DNA from: Tetraselmis striata
Lineage: Eukaryota > Chlorophyta > Chlorodendrophyceae > Chlorodendrales > Chlorodendraceae
Assembly: GCA_006384855.1 (NCBI GenBank)
Contig: VCJN01002744.1
Location: forward strand, 124,001-188,000
Direction of reading: 5' to 3'
Length of the DNA: 64,000 nucleotides
Made by a program: the position numbers and the translations under genes. The notes under the pieces were generated by a model, which had not been told where the DNA came from, searched no databases, and worked only from the letters and a program-made list of their open reading frames with translations. This document shows, piece by piece, positions 34,901 through 45,705 of the stretch. The stretch's first letter is position 1, and every line of letters begins with the position of its first letter.

Positions 34901-37900
34901 ATGGCTGCGGAGGAACGACCAGCGGCAGGTGCGAGGGGATTGGGCTGCTGCGCTCGTCGGTATCCCGTGCCATTCCACAAAATTGCGCAACAATATATTG
35001 GTACCTCAGGATGGCTGACCATGTTTGTGCCCTTGCCCTGACTCCCTATCATTGCCATATTCGATCTAGTGAGCCGCAAACATTCTAAGTAACGATTTCT
35101 GTTATTAGGGACGTCCTGAAATTTGTCCGTGGGAATGTTTGTTGAAATGCAGCGGCAAGTATATGTCACTGAAAGAGGCCAAAAGCGACTCGTCAAATCG
35201 ACATTAGCTGAGGCCATTGGAGCCCTGTTCGGAACGTGGTTACCCCTGACGGCGCTCATTGTCAAAGCTCTGTTGCTGTTTCCGGCCGGTGTGATGTCCG
35301 CGCGTCCGGGTAGTGTGCTGCCCGGAACTGATTAGAAACTACTCTGGAATGACGTAGAACTAACGCGGTAAATCGACTAGTTTTTGGACTGGTGTACGGT
35401 TTAGGTTAAACCATAAACCCTGGACCCTGAACTCTAGACTGCTACGGTTTATTGGACTATTCGCAGGGCCCCGGCGGCTAGAATCCGGCGGTTTGGCCCT
35501 GGTTGCGCACGTGCGCTGCTGCGCTCCACGCCGACCTGCCTGACCCTGGCGTGCATGTCTGTGCGCGCAGCAGGATTGGGTGCGCCTGTCCAGCATGGTG
35601 GAGAACCTGGAGTACGGTACGGTCGTGACCGCCAACGACCTCAAGGGGCGCACCCCGAGCGACCCCATCTGGCGGGTCCCTGCGGCCTCCGGCGACGGGC
35701 TCCGCTGCCCAGGCAAGCTGCTGCCCCTCGTGACGATGCCCTGCCCCCAGTCAAGTGCTGCTCGCCTTGTGCCGCACAGCGACTCCGTCCGGTGTTAAGA
35801 AAATAAACACCGTGTTCGCCCGGCTGAATCCGAGCGTGCTGAGTGATCCGCACGGTACGAACACGCGGCCGGGACTGTTAGCGTGTATTGATACATTACC
35901 GGTATCCCCGTAATACGCGTTAGCGCGCGCGTGAGGCGCAAGTGCGCCGATATCACGGGTAGGGCGGCCCTTTTTTGATCAGTACCGGGTATTTTGATGG
36001 CAGTTTTTGACGGTGATCCAACAGCAGTGTTGGAAATTCCGTCACTAGCCTTCAGTTAGTCTTGCAGAATGCTTCGGCAATATGCTTGATGACCATAACG
36101 GAGCGTCGCCGATCCAGGGCTTTCCGTAACTGGATTGCTCCATGCCGAAACGCCTGTCGTAGAGACGCTGCAAGGGTTTCAGTGGTGCCAGTCCTGTCCC
36201 GGGGGCGAGAAAACCAATCACAATGTGGTGGCATACTCTTTTTACATTTGTTATTGTTTCTTTGCTACTTATGAAATAAAACAAAACAAGAGCACAACCC
36301 AAAAATACAAAACACAAGAAAAATGATCAAGTTTAGGGTCTTAGGGTTACCAGCGCCCCCCCGCGTGGAGGCGGGGGTTGTGCCGCCGGGCCTGCCGCAC
36401 CAAGGATCCTCCGCTCCTGGTGGCGGGCGCCTTGTGCCGGAAACTCTAGCACGCTGCTAGTAAGACACGGGCTCAATGTCTCCGCCGCTTGACCTCATCA
36501 CCGTTGTTAATGACTTTCAGGAGAGGAGCTGGGCATGGAGGTCTTTGGCGACATCTGCAGCTCGGAGCAGACCCACCAAGGCATCATGAAGGACATGCTT
36601 GCGCAGGGGCGGTCCTCTGACGACATCAACATTGCTGCCAACTTCGAGTCGGGCATGATGGCAGTGGGCGAGAGGTACGGTGCCGATCCCTGCCAAAATC
36701 AGCGGATGGCGACAGTCCATCGCTCACCGAAAACCCCAGCGCCCGATGTGACCGCGTGGAAGGCTCCCGGGACTCGCTCTCGAGACGCGCTGACTCTCTC
36801 AACATGTGGGCGCGTGCGTGTGGCAATCACAGTTTCTCCATGTTTGTGTGGGCGAGGCGAGTCGGCAAGCCCACTGTGCACCTTGCGGGCATCGACGCGG
36901 AGAACAACCTCTGCTTTGACTTTAACCACACCCACGGGATGATGATGCGCCGTAATTTGGTGCCCCCCCCCCCCCCCCCCCCCCGCCGGCGCCCGCCCGC
37001 TATTCCCCACCTTCCGCCCCCGTTCTTCAGCTGTGTGCCCGACTTGCAACTCGTACTTTGCCGGCCCGGTGCGCCCCACCCAGCGCCGCTCACGTGGATG
37101 TGGGATTGCCGTGGGGGCAGTTGGCGGGCGGAGTGGTGGATAATGCGGAGGAGGCGCTTCGCAGCGGCTTCTTCTCCACCGAGCTGGCGCAGTCTCGGCA
37201 AAGCTCCGGCGCAAAGTACGCTGCCTGCCGCGCTCCTGCCGGCCCCTACTTGTAACGCGCGCCGTTCTCACGATCAGCTCGTCGGCACATGAGAGATAAC
37301 ATAGACCGCACCTATCACACTCCCCCTCTCTCATCTTGGCGGGTCTCCTGAGTCGGGACATCGGATCCCGTTGGAGATTGTGAGAAATCTCGGCAATGAA
37401 TGTCGAGAAGTTCCGACAGCGGCGAGGTGATATCTCCGAGGGATGTCAGGGTGCGTTTCGCCCGATGAGGCTCTGTTGCATTTAGAGGTGCTGATGGGCG
37501 CGGCGTCATGCTGGGTGACAGGGGTGGGGGCGAGTGGACGTTCTTCGCGCTCTCCGTGGATGTGGAGAACGAGTACATGATCTTCGCCATCGACGACAGC
37601 TACACCAAGGTGCACCTGGCCGGGCTCTCCCGCGGCGAGTGGGGCTGCAACGACCTCAAGTTCATCGTCAACCTCGGCGGCGATATCAGCGTGTCACCCA
37701 TCAGCGTGCGGCGCTCCAGCATGACCGTCAGCGACGTGCAGCGGCTACACCTCGCCACCCGCCGGGTGTACCGCCACATGGTCGGCCCGCGCCGCTCCAA
37801 GCGGGACCGCCTGACGCCTCGGGAGCGCCGCCGGGAGCCCTTCACCAGCCCCGTCGTCGGCATCGCTCCTCCGCTGCTCCTGCAGGTCGGGTTACGCTCC

Positions 37901-40900
37901 TCGCTCCTGAAGGCAACGAACGGCAATTGCCTCCCTCTGTATACTTACCTGATCGGTCTCTTTTCAATGAAAATGGCTATTGGTGATGAAGATACATACC
38001 GCAGCCCGTGGAAAGTGCTTCCAAGACGGTTTCATGGATGGTAATCCTTACACCTTACAGGGATGGGGCTTCCCCCTACTTGAATGGGCCGACAGCCAGA
38101 CGGGTAGGGCGGGCCTTTCGTGGTCAGTGCTGCCGAGTATTTTGAGGGCAGTGTTTTAGACGGTGATCCAACGGTGTTGGAAATTCCGTTATTGACCTCG
38201 AATTGGTCTTGCGGAATGCTTTGACAATATGCTTGTTGACGACTTACTTACTTGTTAACGCAGCGTCGCCTACCCAGGGCGTTCCGTATCTGGATCGCTG
38301 CCTAAACGGCTGCCGTAAAGACGCTGCAAGGGTTTCACTACCCATGCCAGTCTTGTCCCGGAGGCGAAAACAAATCTTTGACAGCACATCTAGCAATCGA
38401 CGCAAGCAAAGCACTTGCGCGGTGTAGTCAGTGTACGTCGCTAGCCGCATGGATGATCCACTGAACCCCCCCCCCCCCCCCCCCCCCCACCACCAGCCCC
38501 CCTCATCCTTCCTGACCATTGCCGCCTGCCATGGCGCTATGGCACCGCAAAAAATGTATTATGTTGGGTGGCTCGCTCCGTGTTCCTCGCTGACTGTCCC
38601 GGGTCGCTGTGTGTTGCGACAACAGCGCCGCGAGGAGCCGGCAGTGATCCGTGGTGAAGTCAACATGGAAGACTGTGAGGTGCGATCGCATCCCGGTGCA
38701 GCTGGCGAGCAGCCTGCACTGCTGTGGTGGCCTGTGTGCCGGATTGCTGCTTGCCTATGGGCCCTTCGCGCTTCATATGTCATAAATGTAAAATTAATAC
38801 TAGCACGTAGTGGCTGGTGGCAAAAACTCACTCTGGCGGGGCCTGCCCTGGCCGTGTTGCCACCCTTCTAGCGTTGTTTTCCAAATATGTTCTGCAAAAC
38901 TGTATTAATGCCACATTACGAGTACAAAGGGGCGCTACCTTTGGTTTAGGTTGCGGGCCGCTAATAAATAAATAAAACGGTCTTCTGTTGATATCGAGAT
39001 ATCGCCTTTTGTAATTCACACCGCCGCCAGTACATATTATATATGCGGGTACCGCCGCTGATTATTGTAGTTATTACTAATACGAGTAGATATCTGAGGG
39101 TACATGCGCTTGAAATAAAACCATACTACTCGAATACTGGTACTCGGCCTGTACCCCCCCCCAAAATACAATGCAAAAAATTGCATTGTAGTTTTTTTAA
39201 TGAGCACAGCTTACATGTTTACCGTACAGCTTCCAGTACGAGTACAGCTTACCATGGGTGTACGTACAGCTTATCATCGAATGCCTGATGGTAACAATGG
39301 TAATTTTGTGCATCGTTGTGCATCGAGGTACGACTTTTTGTCATAGCGACTAGCGACTACATGCGGCTGATAAAAGGAATGTAGCATGGCATCAGCACAT
39401 CAGTCGTCGCTAGCGGCGAGTAGCGACTAGTCAATTTTAAGCGACACCTACCTGTGATCCTTATCACGCTTGATATTATTATTACGTATGTGACTGTATA
39501 TTTATAGGGAATGTTGCGCATACCGCGTAACATTGTCAGCGCAACGGCATCAGAACTTGCATACTACCCGTACAGGATCGCCGTGGTACAGCAGAGCACT
39601 TGATGCCCATTTGGCGATATACGAGTATTGACCGGCTATACCCCCCCCACACCCCCCACGGACTGCTATATTTACCGCGGTACGGTCATGCCCGCAGGGT
39701 CTTGGGATTAGTTATTACACCCTCATATCCAGGAACCGTTATTGTAAATACGTACACGCGGAGTGATACTCGCTGGCTGCGCGGTGGGCGCCCGAGTGCT
39801 CAACTTGCTTAATAATCTTCATTTAATCCTTAATCATCAGATAGCATCGTCGTTTTCCGTCAAAAATCCTAATTGGAACAGCTCGCGTTGGACTATCTTA
39901 TTTATCAACGAATCACATCAACACGTGCACGAGTGCGGGTATTCGTCGTTCGCCATTCGTCACTCACGTACAGGTATGACTATATCAAATAATCACTTCG
40001 ACATACGTGCGAGTAGTCGTCATCCATCGTCGTCATCACGTTTTTAATGGACTGGCTCACATATTACTAGTACTGCTTTTCATTAAGGATTGTTATTCTG
40101 TCCAGGGCTTGGTAATAATACCGACTATATGGCATCACAGCTTGGCGTGCCAGTGATCCTCACTCCGTCTCCTTGTTGCTGCTGTGTGATACGACGGCAG
40201 GATGCGGTGTCGAGCAAGATGAGCACTCAGCTTCTGGAGGAGCGCCAAAAGGTGTGCGGCGGCGCATACCAGTGCACCTCAAACAACGCCATCCTCCCCT
40301 CCGAATGCAGCCAGCGCAACGTCTCCGCCATCGGCGTCACCAACGATGGGGAGTTCTTCGGGCGCGTTGCCCAGCGCTACAAGGGCAAGGAGGTCTACCC
40401 CGAGTTTGCCTGGTCGCTGGACAACGACATCCTGGTGCGCGACGGCAAGGTGCTCTTCCCGGTGGACAACTACGTGGACGACAGGACGCTGTCCATCCGA
40501 GTCCTCACGTGCCTCTACAACTACAAGACCATGGTGGCGGCCATCCTGGAGGCCGACTACAGCCTGCGCGGGCTCGAGGTTGTGAAGACGGTGAGCGTTA
40601 AGCAGAGCAAGCTGCTGACACCAGGGGAGTACCGCACCTGGCAACTGTTCATGAGCGCCTCAACCGTGCTGGCGCTGCTCATCCTCCTGCTGGCGCTTCC
40701 TGCCGCAATTGAGGTGAGACCACTGCGCCTTGGCGGCACTGGGACAGAGGGGTTTGCAGCCACGAATGTGCCGGCTGTGATAATCACCTGTACACGCCAT
40801 GAGTACGTGTACAATGTGTACCTGGGGTTAAGACGAAATTTGAAGTTTGTTGCGGCTCAATCAAGATCTTTCGTCTTGACAAGCTATCTCTACCTGGCAT

Positions 40901-42781
40901 CAGGAAAGGGCCCGCCCCGGACCACCCCGCATAGGGCCCGCTAATTTAAGCGCGTACGATGGGGCTGCCTTGATATACGATATCACGCGGCCGTGCGGCA
41001 AGTGGTGTGTGTGTGAGATGAATGCCGCCTCGATTGTTACACTGGTTTCGGAGCATAAGTTCCCGATCCATAAGATCCCGATCTCGAGGGGGAAGGAATG
41101 TAGTGTGACAATAACGACATGTGTATGCGCTACGAGTACGTGTACGATGCGTACCTGAGGTTACGACGAGCATATATAAGATATCATGCGGCCGTGTGGC
41201 AAGCGGTGTGCCTTTTCGATGAATGCCCCCTCGATTGTTACACGGCAGCAGCCCTAACAGCGCTCGAACGTGCCGCTGCGTGTGCGCACTTTCCGTTGTG
41301 TCAGCGCACAAACCCCTATTCACTTCATGCGAGCCCGTGCGCAACAAGCACAAAGCACGCAGCCAGTTGCTTACGCTGCAACAACCCGCATTGATACGTG
41401 AATGAGTAGTTGCTGCCGACTCATTGCCGCAGGAAATCAAAACGGCCGTGCGCCGGTTTCAGCGGGCGCACAACTCGGTGGTCACCAAGATGGGGACGAT
41501 GACTGTCTCCCGCCGGTGGACCATCTCCAAGTTCAAGCTCTCCAACCCCATGAGCTACACCGCCGACACCACGCAGCCGGACATCCTCGACGTCTTGTTC
41601 TTCCTGGCGATTGTGCTCCTGCTGGTTTCGGAGCTGATACTGAGGAAAGGCATGGTGGACGGCGTGACGGCTGCGTTCGGGGATCTCTCGGAGCAGCAGT
41701 GGGGCTCGCCGGACCGCACGTTTGCGGAGGAGATGAGCGTCTTCATGGATCGGGTGAAGCGCGCGGACGTGCAGATGACCATGGAGACAAACGTGAAGAT
41801 GGTCAGCTTCGTGGTGCTGCTCATGCTGGGCGTGCGGCTTGTGGTGTTCATGAAGGTCCACCCGCGCGTGGCGACCATCACGCGCACCTTCGAGACCGTC
41901 GGCACCGAGCTCCTCAACTTCCTGTTTTCTTTCGGTATCATTTTTGTGTTCATGGCTCTCACGGCCCACCTCAGGTACGCCGGCAGCAGCGGCCCCACTG
42001 CGCCACATGATGCCAGGCGCAGCGGGTCTTAAGCGGGAGGGGTGCGCTCGGCGGTGCTGACGCGGGCGCCTGTCGCCGCAGGTTTGGCGCGCAGATGCAG
42101 GCGTTCTCCACTTTTCGCAGGTCCCTGCTGACCCAGTTCATGGTGCTCCTGACTGTCGATCTCCCCGACTTTGGAAAGGACATTTTCATGACGATTTATG
42201 TGGTTGGGTATGTGGTGCTCTGCGCCCTGTCGCTCCTGAACTTTTTCCTTGCCATCGTGGTCAACGGCTACACCAAGGTCAGCGAGGATGTGCTGGAGAA
42301 CAAGGTGGTGAACTCGATTGGCAAGGACGTGCTCCTCGTCATTCGCGACGTCTGGCTGTGGCCAGCGCGGGGTTGGATCCACAAGGCAGCGATCCTCAAC
42401 GTTCTCGCGCGCGCCTACCCGCACATCTTTGAGAACGGCTACAATCAGGCCGACACCTACAAAGAGGAGCTGCTCACCCGAGAGGAGTGCGTGGACCTGT
42501 TCATCGCCGACGCAGTAACCAACCCGGAGTCCAACTCCCTGCGGCGGCCGCGCTCGCCCATGTCACGGCTCGCCAGCTGGTTGCGCCTCCCGTCCGGCGG
42601 ATGGACCCCCCGCGCGGCGCGCAAGGAGGAGGACCCCGTGGATGTGGCAGCCACGATTGGCGACGTGCATGACCACTACACAAAGCAGTTCAACAAGACG
42701 GTGCTGGTGGCCTCACGCATGAGCGTGGATATCTACCGGCGGCAGGTCTCAGGCAATGCTGCTGCAAACGCAGCTCCATAG
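28947..42781 (+). CDS. PKD2: Polycystin-family cation channel with giant S1-S2 ectodomain, ~22 exons
   Basis: Exons: 28947-29156, 29547-29667, 29871-30025, 30190-30396, 30554-30715, 30902-31087, 31220-31765, 31906-32046, 32732-33000, 33413-33539, 33659-33724, 33916-34103, 34662-34928, 35571-35712, 36521-36674, 36833-36959, 37121-37215, 37522-37885, 38626-38679, 40201-40713, 41433-41974, 42082-42781. All join in phase except 12-13, where the true edge or a small exon is missing. The product is about 1,780 residues. S1 (RFLLTLLFGFLFAY) lies near residue 90. S2 is near 1345-1364, S3 1415-1434, S4 1487-1507, S5 1524-1545, the pore helix (FSTFRRSLLTQFMVLL) 1557-1572 and S6 1577-1606. A 170-residue cytosolic tail follows. 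The pore block matches PKD2. About 1,230 extracellular residues lie between S1 and S2, with many Cys, NxS/T sites and laminin-G-like stretches (WTFFALSVDVENEYMIFAID). Likely role: ciliary Ca2+-permeable channel. Intron 14 is GC-AG. Exon 9 could start at 32836. Confidence 0.9.
32151..32731. other. Large intron 8 of the polycystin gene, AT-rich insert
   Basis: From about 32158 the intron becomes AT-rich with a TTCTATTCTATTC run. It begins with a 33-bp motif (CCTGGCCGTG...CTTCTAGCG) found again at 38847 in intron 19. The insert is probably a dispersed repeat. No gene is seen. Confidence 0.45.
33040..33300. repeat. Degenerate short repeats in polycystin intron 9
   Basis: Variants of CTGATTTTGATTTGTCA, TTGATTCTCCGAGTTGATTTG and CTTGATTCACCAAGTT follow one another, giving an irregular TTGATT-based tandem pattern. 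It is AT-rich relative to the flanking exons. Confidence 0.4.
34289..34650 (-). mobile_element. Miniature LTR element (TRIM-like) in polycystin intron 12
   Basis: Two LTR-like repeats of about 120-138 bp (34289-34411 and 34513-34650) flank about 100 bp of internal sequence. On the minus strand the right LTR is followed by TGGTTTCGGAGC (34511-34500), an initiator-tRNA-Met-like primer site. The left LTR is preceded by a purine-rich GGGGGAAGGAA. LTRs start TGAC and end near TTGT(C/A)ACA. It has no coding capacity, as expected for a TRIM. The element ends only 11 bases before the acceptor proposed for exon 13. The LTRs are clearly diverged from one another, so it is not a recent insertion. It is a fossil whose parts are all still visible. 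Confidence 0.75.
35713..36520 (+). other. Probable GC-AG intron 14 of the polycystin gene
   Basis: Exon 14 ends ...TGCCCAG and is followed by GCAAGCTG, a close match to the AG|GCAAG consensus of GC donors. Exon 15 starts after TGACTTTCAG. The phases (1 nt, then 2 nt) join to a glycine codon. No GT donor of the right phase was found in the open part of exon 14. Confidence 0.6.
35957..36214 (+). repeat. Dispersed repeat, copy A (partner 38101-38371)
   Basis: A 258-bp sequence in polycystin intron 14 recurs in intron 18 in the same orientation. Shared blocks are GGGTAGGGCGG, GACGGTGATCCAAC, TGTTGGAAATTCCGT and AGACGCTGCAAGGGTTTCA, ending CCTGTCCCGGGGGCGA. No coding capacity and no clear tRNA promoter boxes are seen. 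It could be a SINE, a MITE or a solo repeat of an unknown family. Confidence 0.75.
38101..38371 (+). repeat. Dispersed repeat, copy B (partner 35957-36214)
   Basis: This copy matches copy A along its length with substitutions and small insertions, including a TTACTTACTTG tract after the ATATGCTTG block. It lies in polycystin intron 18. Confidence 0.75.
40778..41242 (+). mobile_element. Miniature LTR element (TRIM-like) in polycystin intron 20, with nested insertion
   Basis: The right LTR is 41106-41242 (137 bp, TGACAATAACG to GATTGTTACA). The left LTR is 40778-41041 and carries a further insertion of about 130 bp in its middle, between GGGTTA and TTGATATACG. Between the LTRs are TGGTTTCGGAGC (41043-41054, initiator-tRNA-Met-like primer site) and a purine tract GAGGGGGAAGGAA (about 41086-41098). 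It is the same family as 34289-34650, in opposite orientation. It has no coding capacity. It is a fossil with both LTRs, primer site and purine tract visible and one nested insertion. Confidence 0.8.
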
Positions 42782-45271
42782 GCAGTGGGCGCTCAGTTTA
42801 CCTGACGCCGCTCCCCATACAGCAGTCCCAGGGGTTGCCCTGCAATAATGCCGCTGCTGGGATCATGTGACAACGCAGATATATGGGTGACAATGTAATT
42901 CGTCAGTGAATGGGAAATCGGAAGTTGTTTTAACTATATTCCCGGGCGGTCTAGGCCAGCTGTCTTACAGCCCGACTACATAAACCCGCATAGGGTCGGC
43001 CGTGGCTCGTTGCATGCAGCCCTCTGATGGCCAAGTCCCTATTCTACCGGACGTAGTACCCTACCCGTCTCACTTTATTGTTTCTTTTATAATGGAATTG
43101 GAATCCTCCAACCCGTCTCTACATGTTCCCAAGTCCACTCTGGCCAGGATTCTCCAGGCTGTAAATTGAAATTGGTTAGTCAGCTGCTCTCGACTGCTCA
43201 GACTGAGTTGTTCCGAGGGCATATGCTATCTCCAACCTCTATTGAAAACTTATGGTGTAATCACAGCTCCAAGCTACCGCCGGCCTCTTCCGTTTCCAAG
43301 CCCCGCCTCCTTCCACCACATGATCAATGGCTTTTTCATTTTCTCGATTACTACGGATAGTCGCAAGTACGAGCGGCTACCGTTTATTGGCGGTACGGGG
43401 ATCACTTATGCCGTATTTGCCTCGCCCAGCGTAGGCTTTCCTGCACACTAGTAATCTACCGGCACCGCGCAATGTTACGGTCTCCGTGCGTTTCGGCTCC
43501 ACTTGCCGCCATCGCTGAAGATATCCCGCATCTCGCGGCGATTATTGCCTCATCAGCTTGCCTCATCGGTCCGCTGGCCTTTACCCTAAAACCCTAAAAT
43601 GGTGCAGCTCTCAAACACACCGTAGTTTTGCTCAGTGCGTCCAGAGGACATGTCATACAGATTTTCATATAAATGCTACCACTAAAATCTACGAGAACAG
43701 ACATAATCCCCTACAGTTGCAGCATGGCTGCATGTGATCGTTTAGGCACTTGTTTTCGAGTTTCATAAATATGAATAGATTGAAGTCTGACGTATGTAAC
43801 AATTTGTGATCACCACATTAGCGTGATGGAACCGTACGCAAAGTGGATCTCAAAAACTGATACTCGGTGGCGTGCTAGACATTGCAGTGTCGGTTGTACT
43901 CGCGCATGAGTCGCTCATGCTTGGCACATGCCCCCTTTGAGCGATGCCCACGGCCGCCATACCGGATCCGCCCCTTTCATAACATTATTTCCACCAACAT
44001 TGATACGTGAAGGTGCACACCATTCCCGTACCACTCGGCTCACGATGGTCAGTGCCCTATATGGGCCTGCGGCCATGCGCGCTATTACAGAAAAGCTTTG
44101 CCCTATGAGGCGGCGAGAACCCTCTCCCGCTTGCGCATGCTGCAACGATCACATCAGCATTTTGCTCATGATTTTGCCCGGAAACCAGCAACGGCATCGA
44201 TACACTACATGGCTTGTCCATGGCTTGTTGTCCCACACCATGAATGACGTAAATAATTTCAACGCCCTATGCGCATGGTGGATAATTATCATCATACCAA
44301 GGGCGATGTGGTATGAGTATGGAGGCAGTGGTGTCCCATGATGTGGCATTATGCAAACGTATGGCGCAATTTAATTTGTAGTTTTGAAGCGCTAGCGCTA
44401 GCTCTGCTTTTGCCTAAATAAGGAAAGTGTCAACGACAACGGCTATGGCATGGCAATGTATATTATCGGATGTGTCGCGCTATATATCGCGCGGCATCTC
44501 CTCAAAGCCGTACATGTACTACCCGGAGTAACGTGCATGCACGCGCGCACGGTCTCAGTGTAGCCACGCATGTGCACTCATGTCGATCGGATTCGCAAAC
44601 CCCGTATTTATGTGGCAAGGTGTAGACAGAAAAATACCTGTAGGAATATAGCTGTAGAATAACTACGAACTACCCCGAAGCTGCTGCGCGCGCGGAGGTG
44701 CTACTTACACGTGCGCGCGCTGCGCGGCACAGAAAAACATTAGCGGATAACCTAATAACTAAGTTAACCCTGTACCCATATATAATCGTTTGCCAGTCGT
44801 GATTTACTCGTATACACCGGCATGAGACAGTGGTCAAAAGAAGTCAACGCATCATCTAGAGTGACGACACTCACCCCGCGCGCCTCGGCCACTGGGCGCG
44901 AGTCGCCGTTTGCTCATCAGCAACCGATATGACACCACGCCACACAACACCGCCACTGACGGGCAGTCGTCTCTTTCGACAGCGCGACAGTCAGCGCATC
45001 GTCCTTTTGTCGCTACTAGCCGCTCCTCCTAACCTCCTACCGCTTACGAGCTCGACTTGCCGGCCGTGGGTGGTGGCAGGTCCTCATTGGCCGCTGACGG
45101 ACCCATCGTTCCGAGTGTGAGACGCGGCACGAGCGAATTAGCGCGCCACCGACAGCAACAGCGCAGGAAGTGCACGCTCCTCAGGCGCCGCAGCCACGAG
45201 GGAAGCGGCAGCGGCGACCAGTACAGGGCGGTTACAAGCACAGCAGCGGCGCCGAAAGTGGGGGCGGAAGT
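42782..45271. other. Intergenic region between the polycystin and POC5-like genes
   Basis: No gene is recognised. Features: two tandem CCCTAAAA units (43584-43599), which match the telomere repeat known from Chlamydomonas, and a plus-strand frame 43928-44341 of 137 codons with no motif. GC-rich sequence from about 44930 probably includes the POC5 promoter and 5' UTR. Confidence 0.4.
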
Positions 45272-45662
45272 ATGCAGTGGATTAGCCCCAGCCAGCGCGA
45301 GCTCGTTGAGGAGTATGAGCGGTTGCTTTCGCCCACGCGAGAGATGGGTGAGTCCGCAGGAGCCGGCCGGCGCATGTCTCGCAGTGACTTCGGCGGATCG
45401 ACGGTCGAATTCGGACTTCTACCTTTGTGGTAGACGGCCTGACTCGTCGGCGGAGAGTCGGTAGTGTGGTTCATTTCCTGCTTGGTCTGGGGATATTGGA
45501 CTGTAGGGGATTAAGGTCCCGCGGATGGGGGGGGGGCGGGGGGGGGGGGGGTGTGCTACGCTCGAGCTGGTAGACGAGCTGACTCGTCGGCGGGGAGTCG
45601 GCAGTGTGGTTCGTATCCTGCTTGTTTGGTCTTGGGGGATTGGACTGAAGGGGATAGAGGGC

Positions 45663-45705
<43 letters not shown>

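Noticed and set aside
43928-44341. 137-codon plus-strand frame as a host gene
   Set aside because: There is no recognisable motif or splice support, and its base composition matches the surrounding intergenic DNA.
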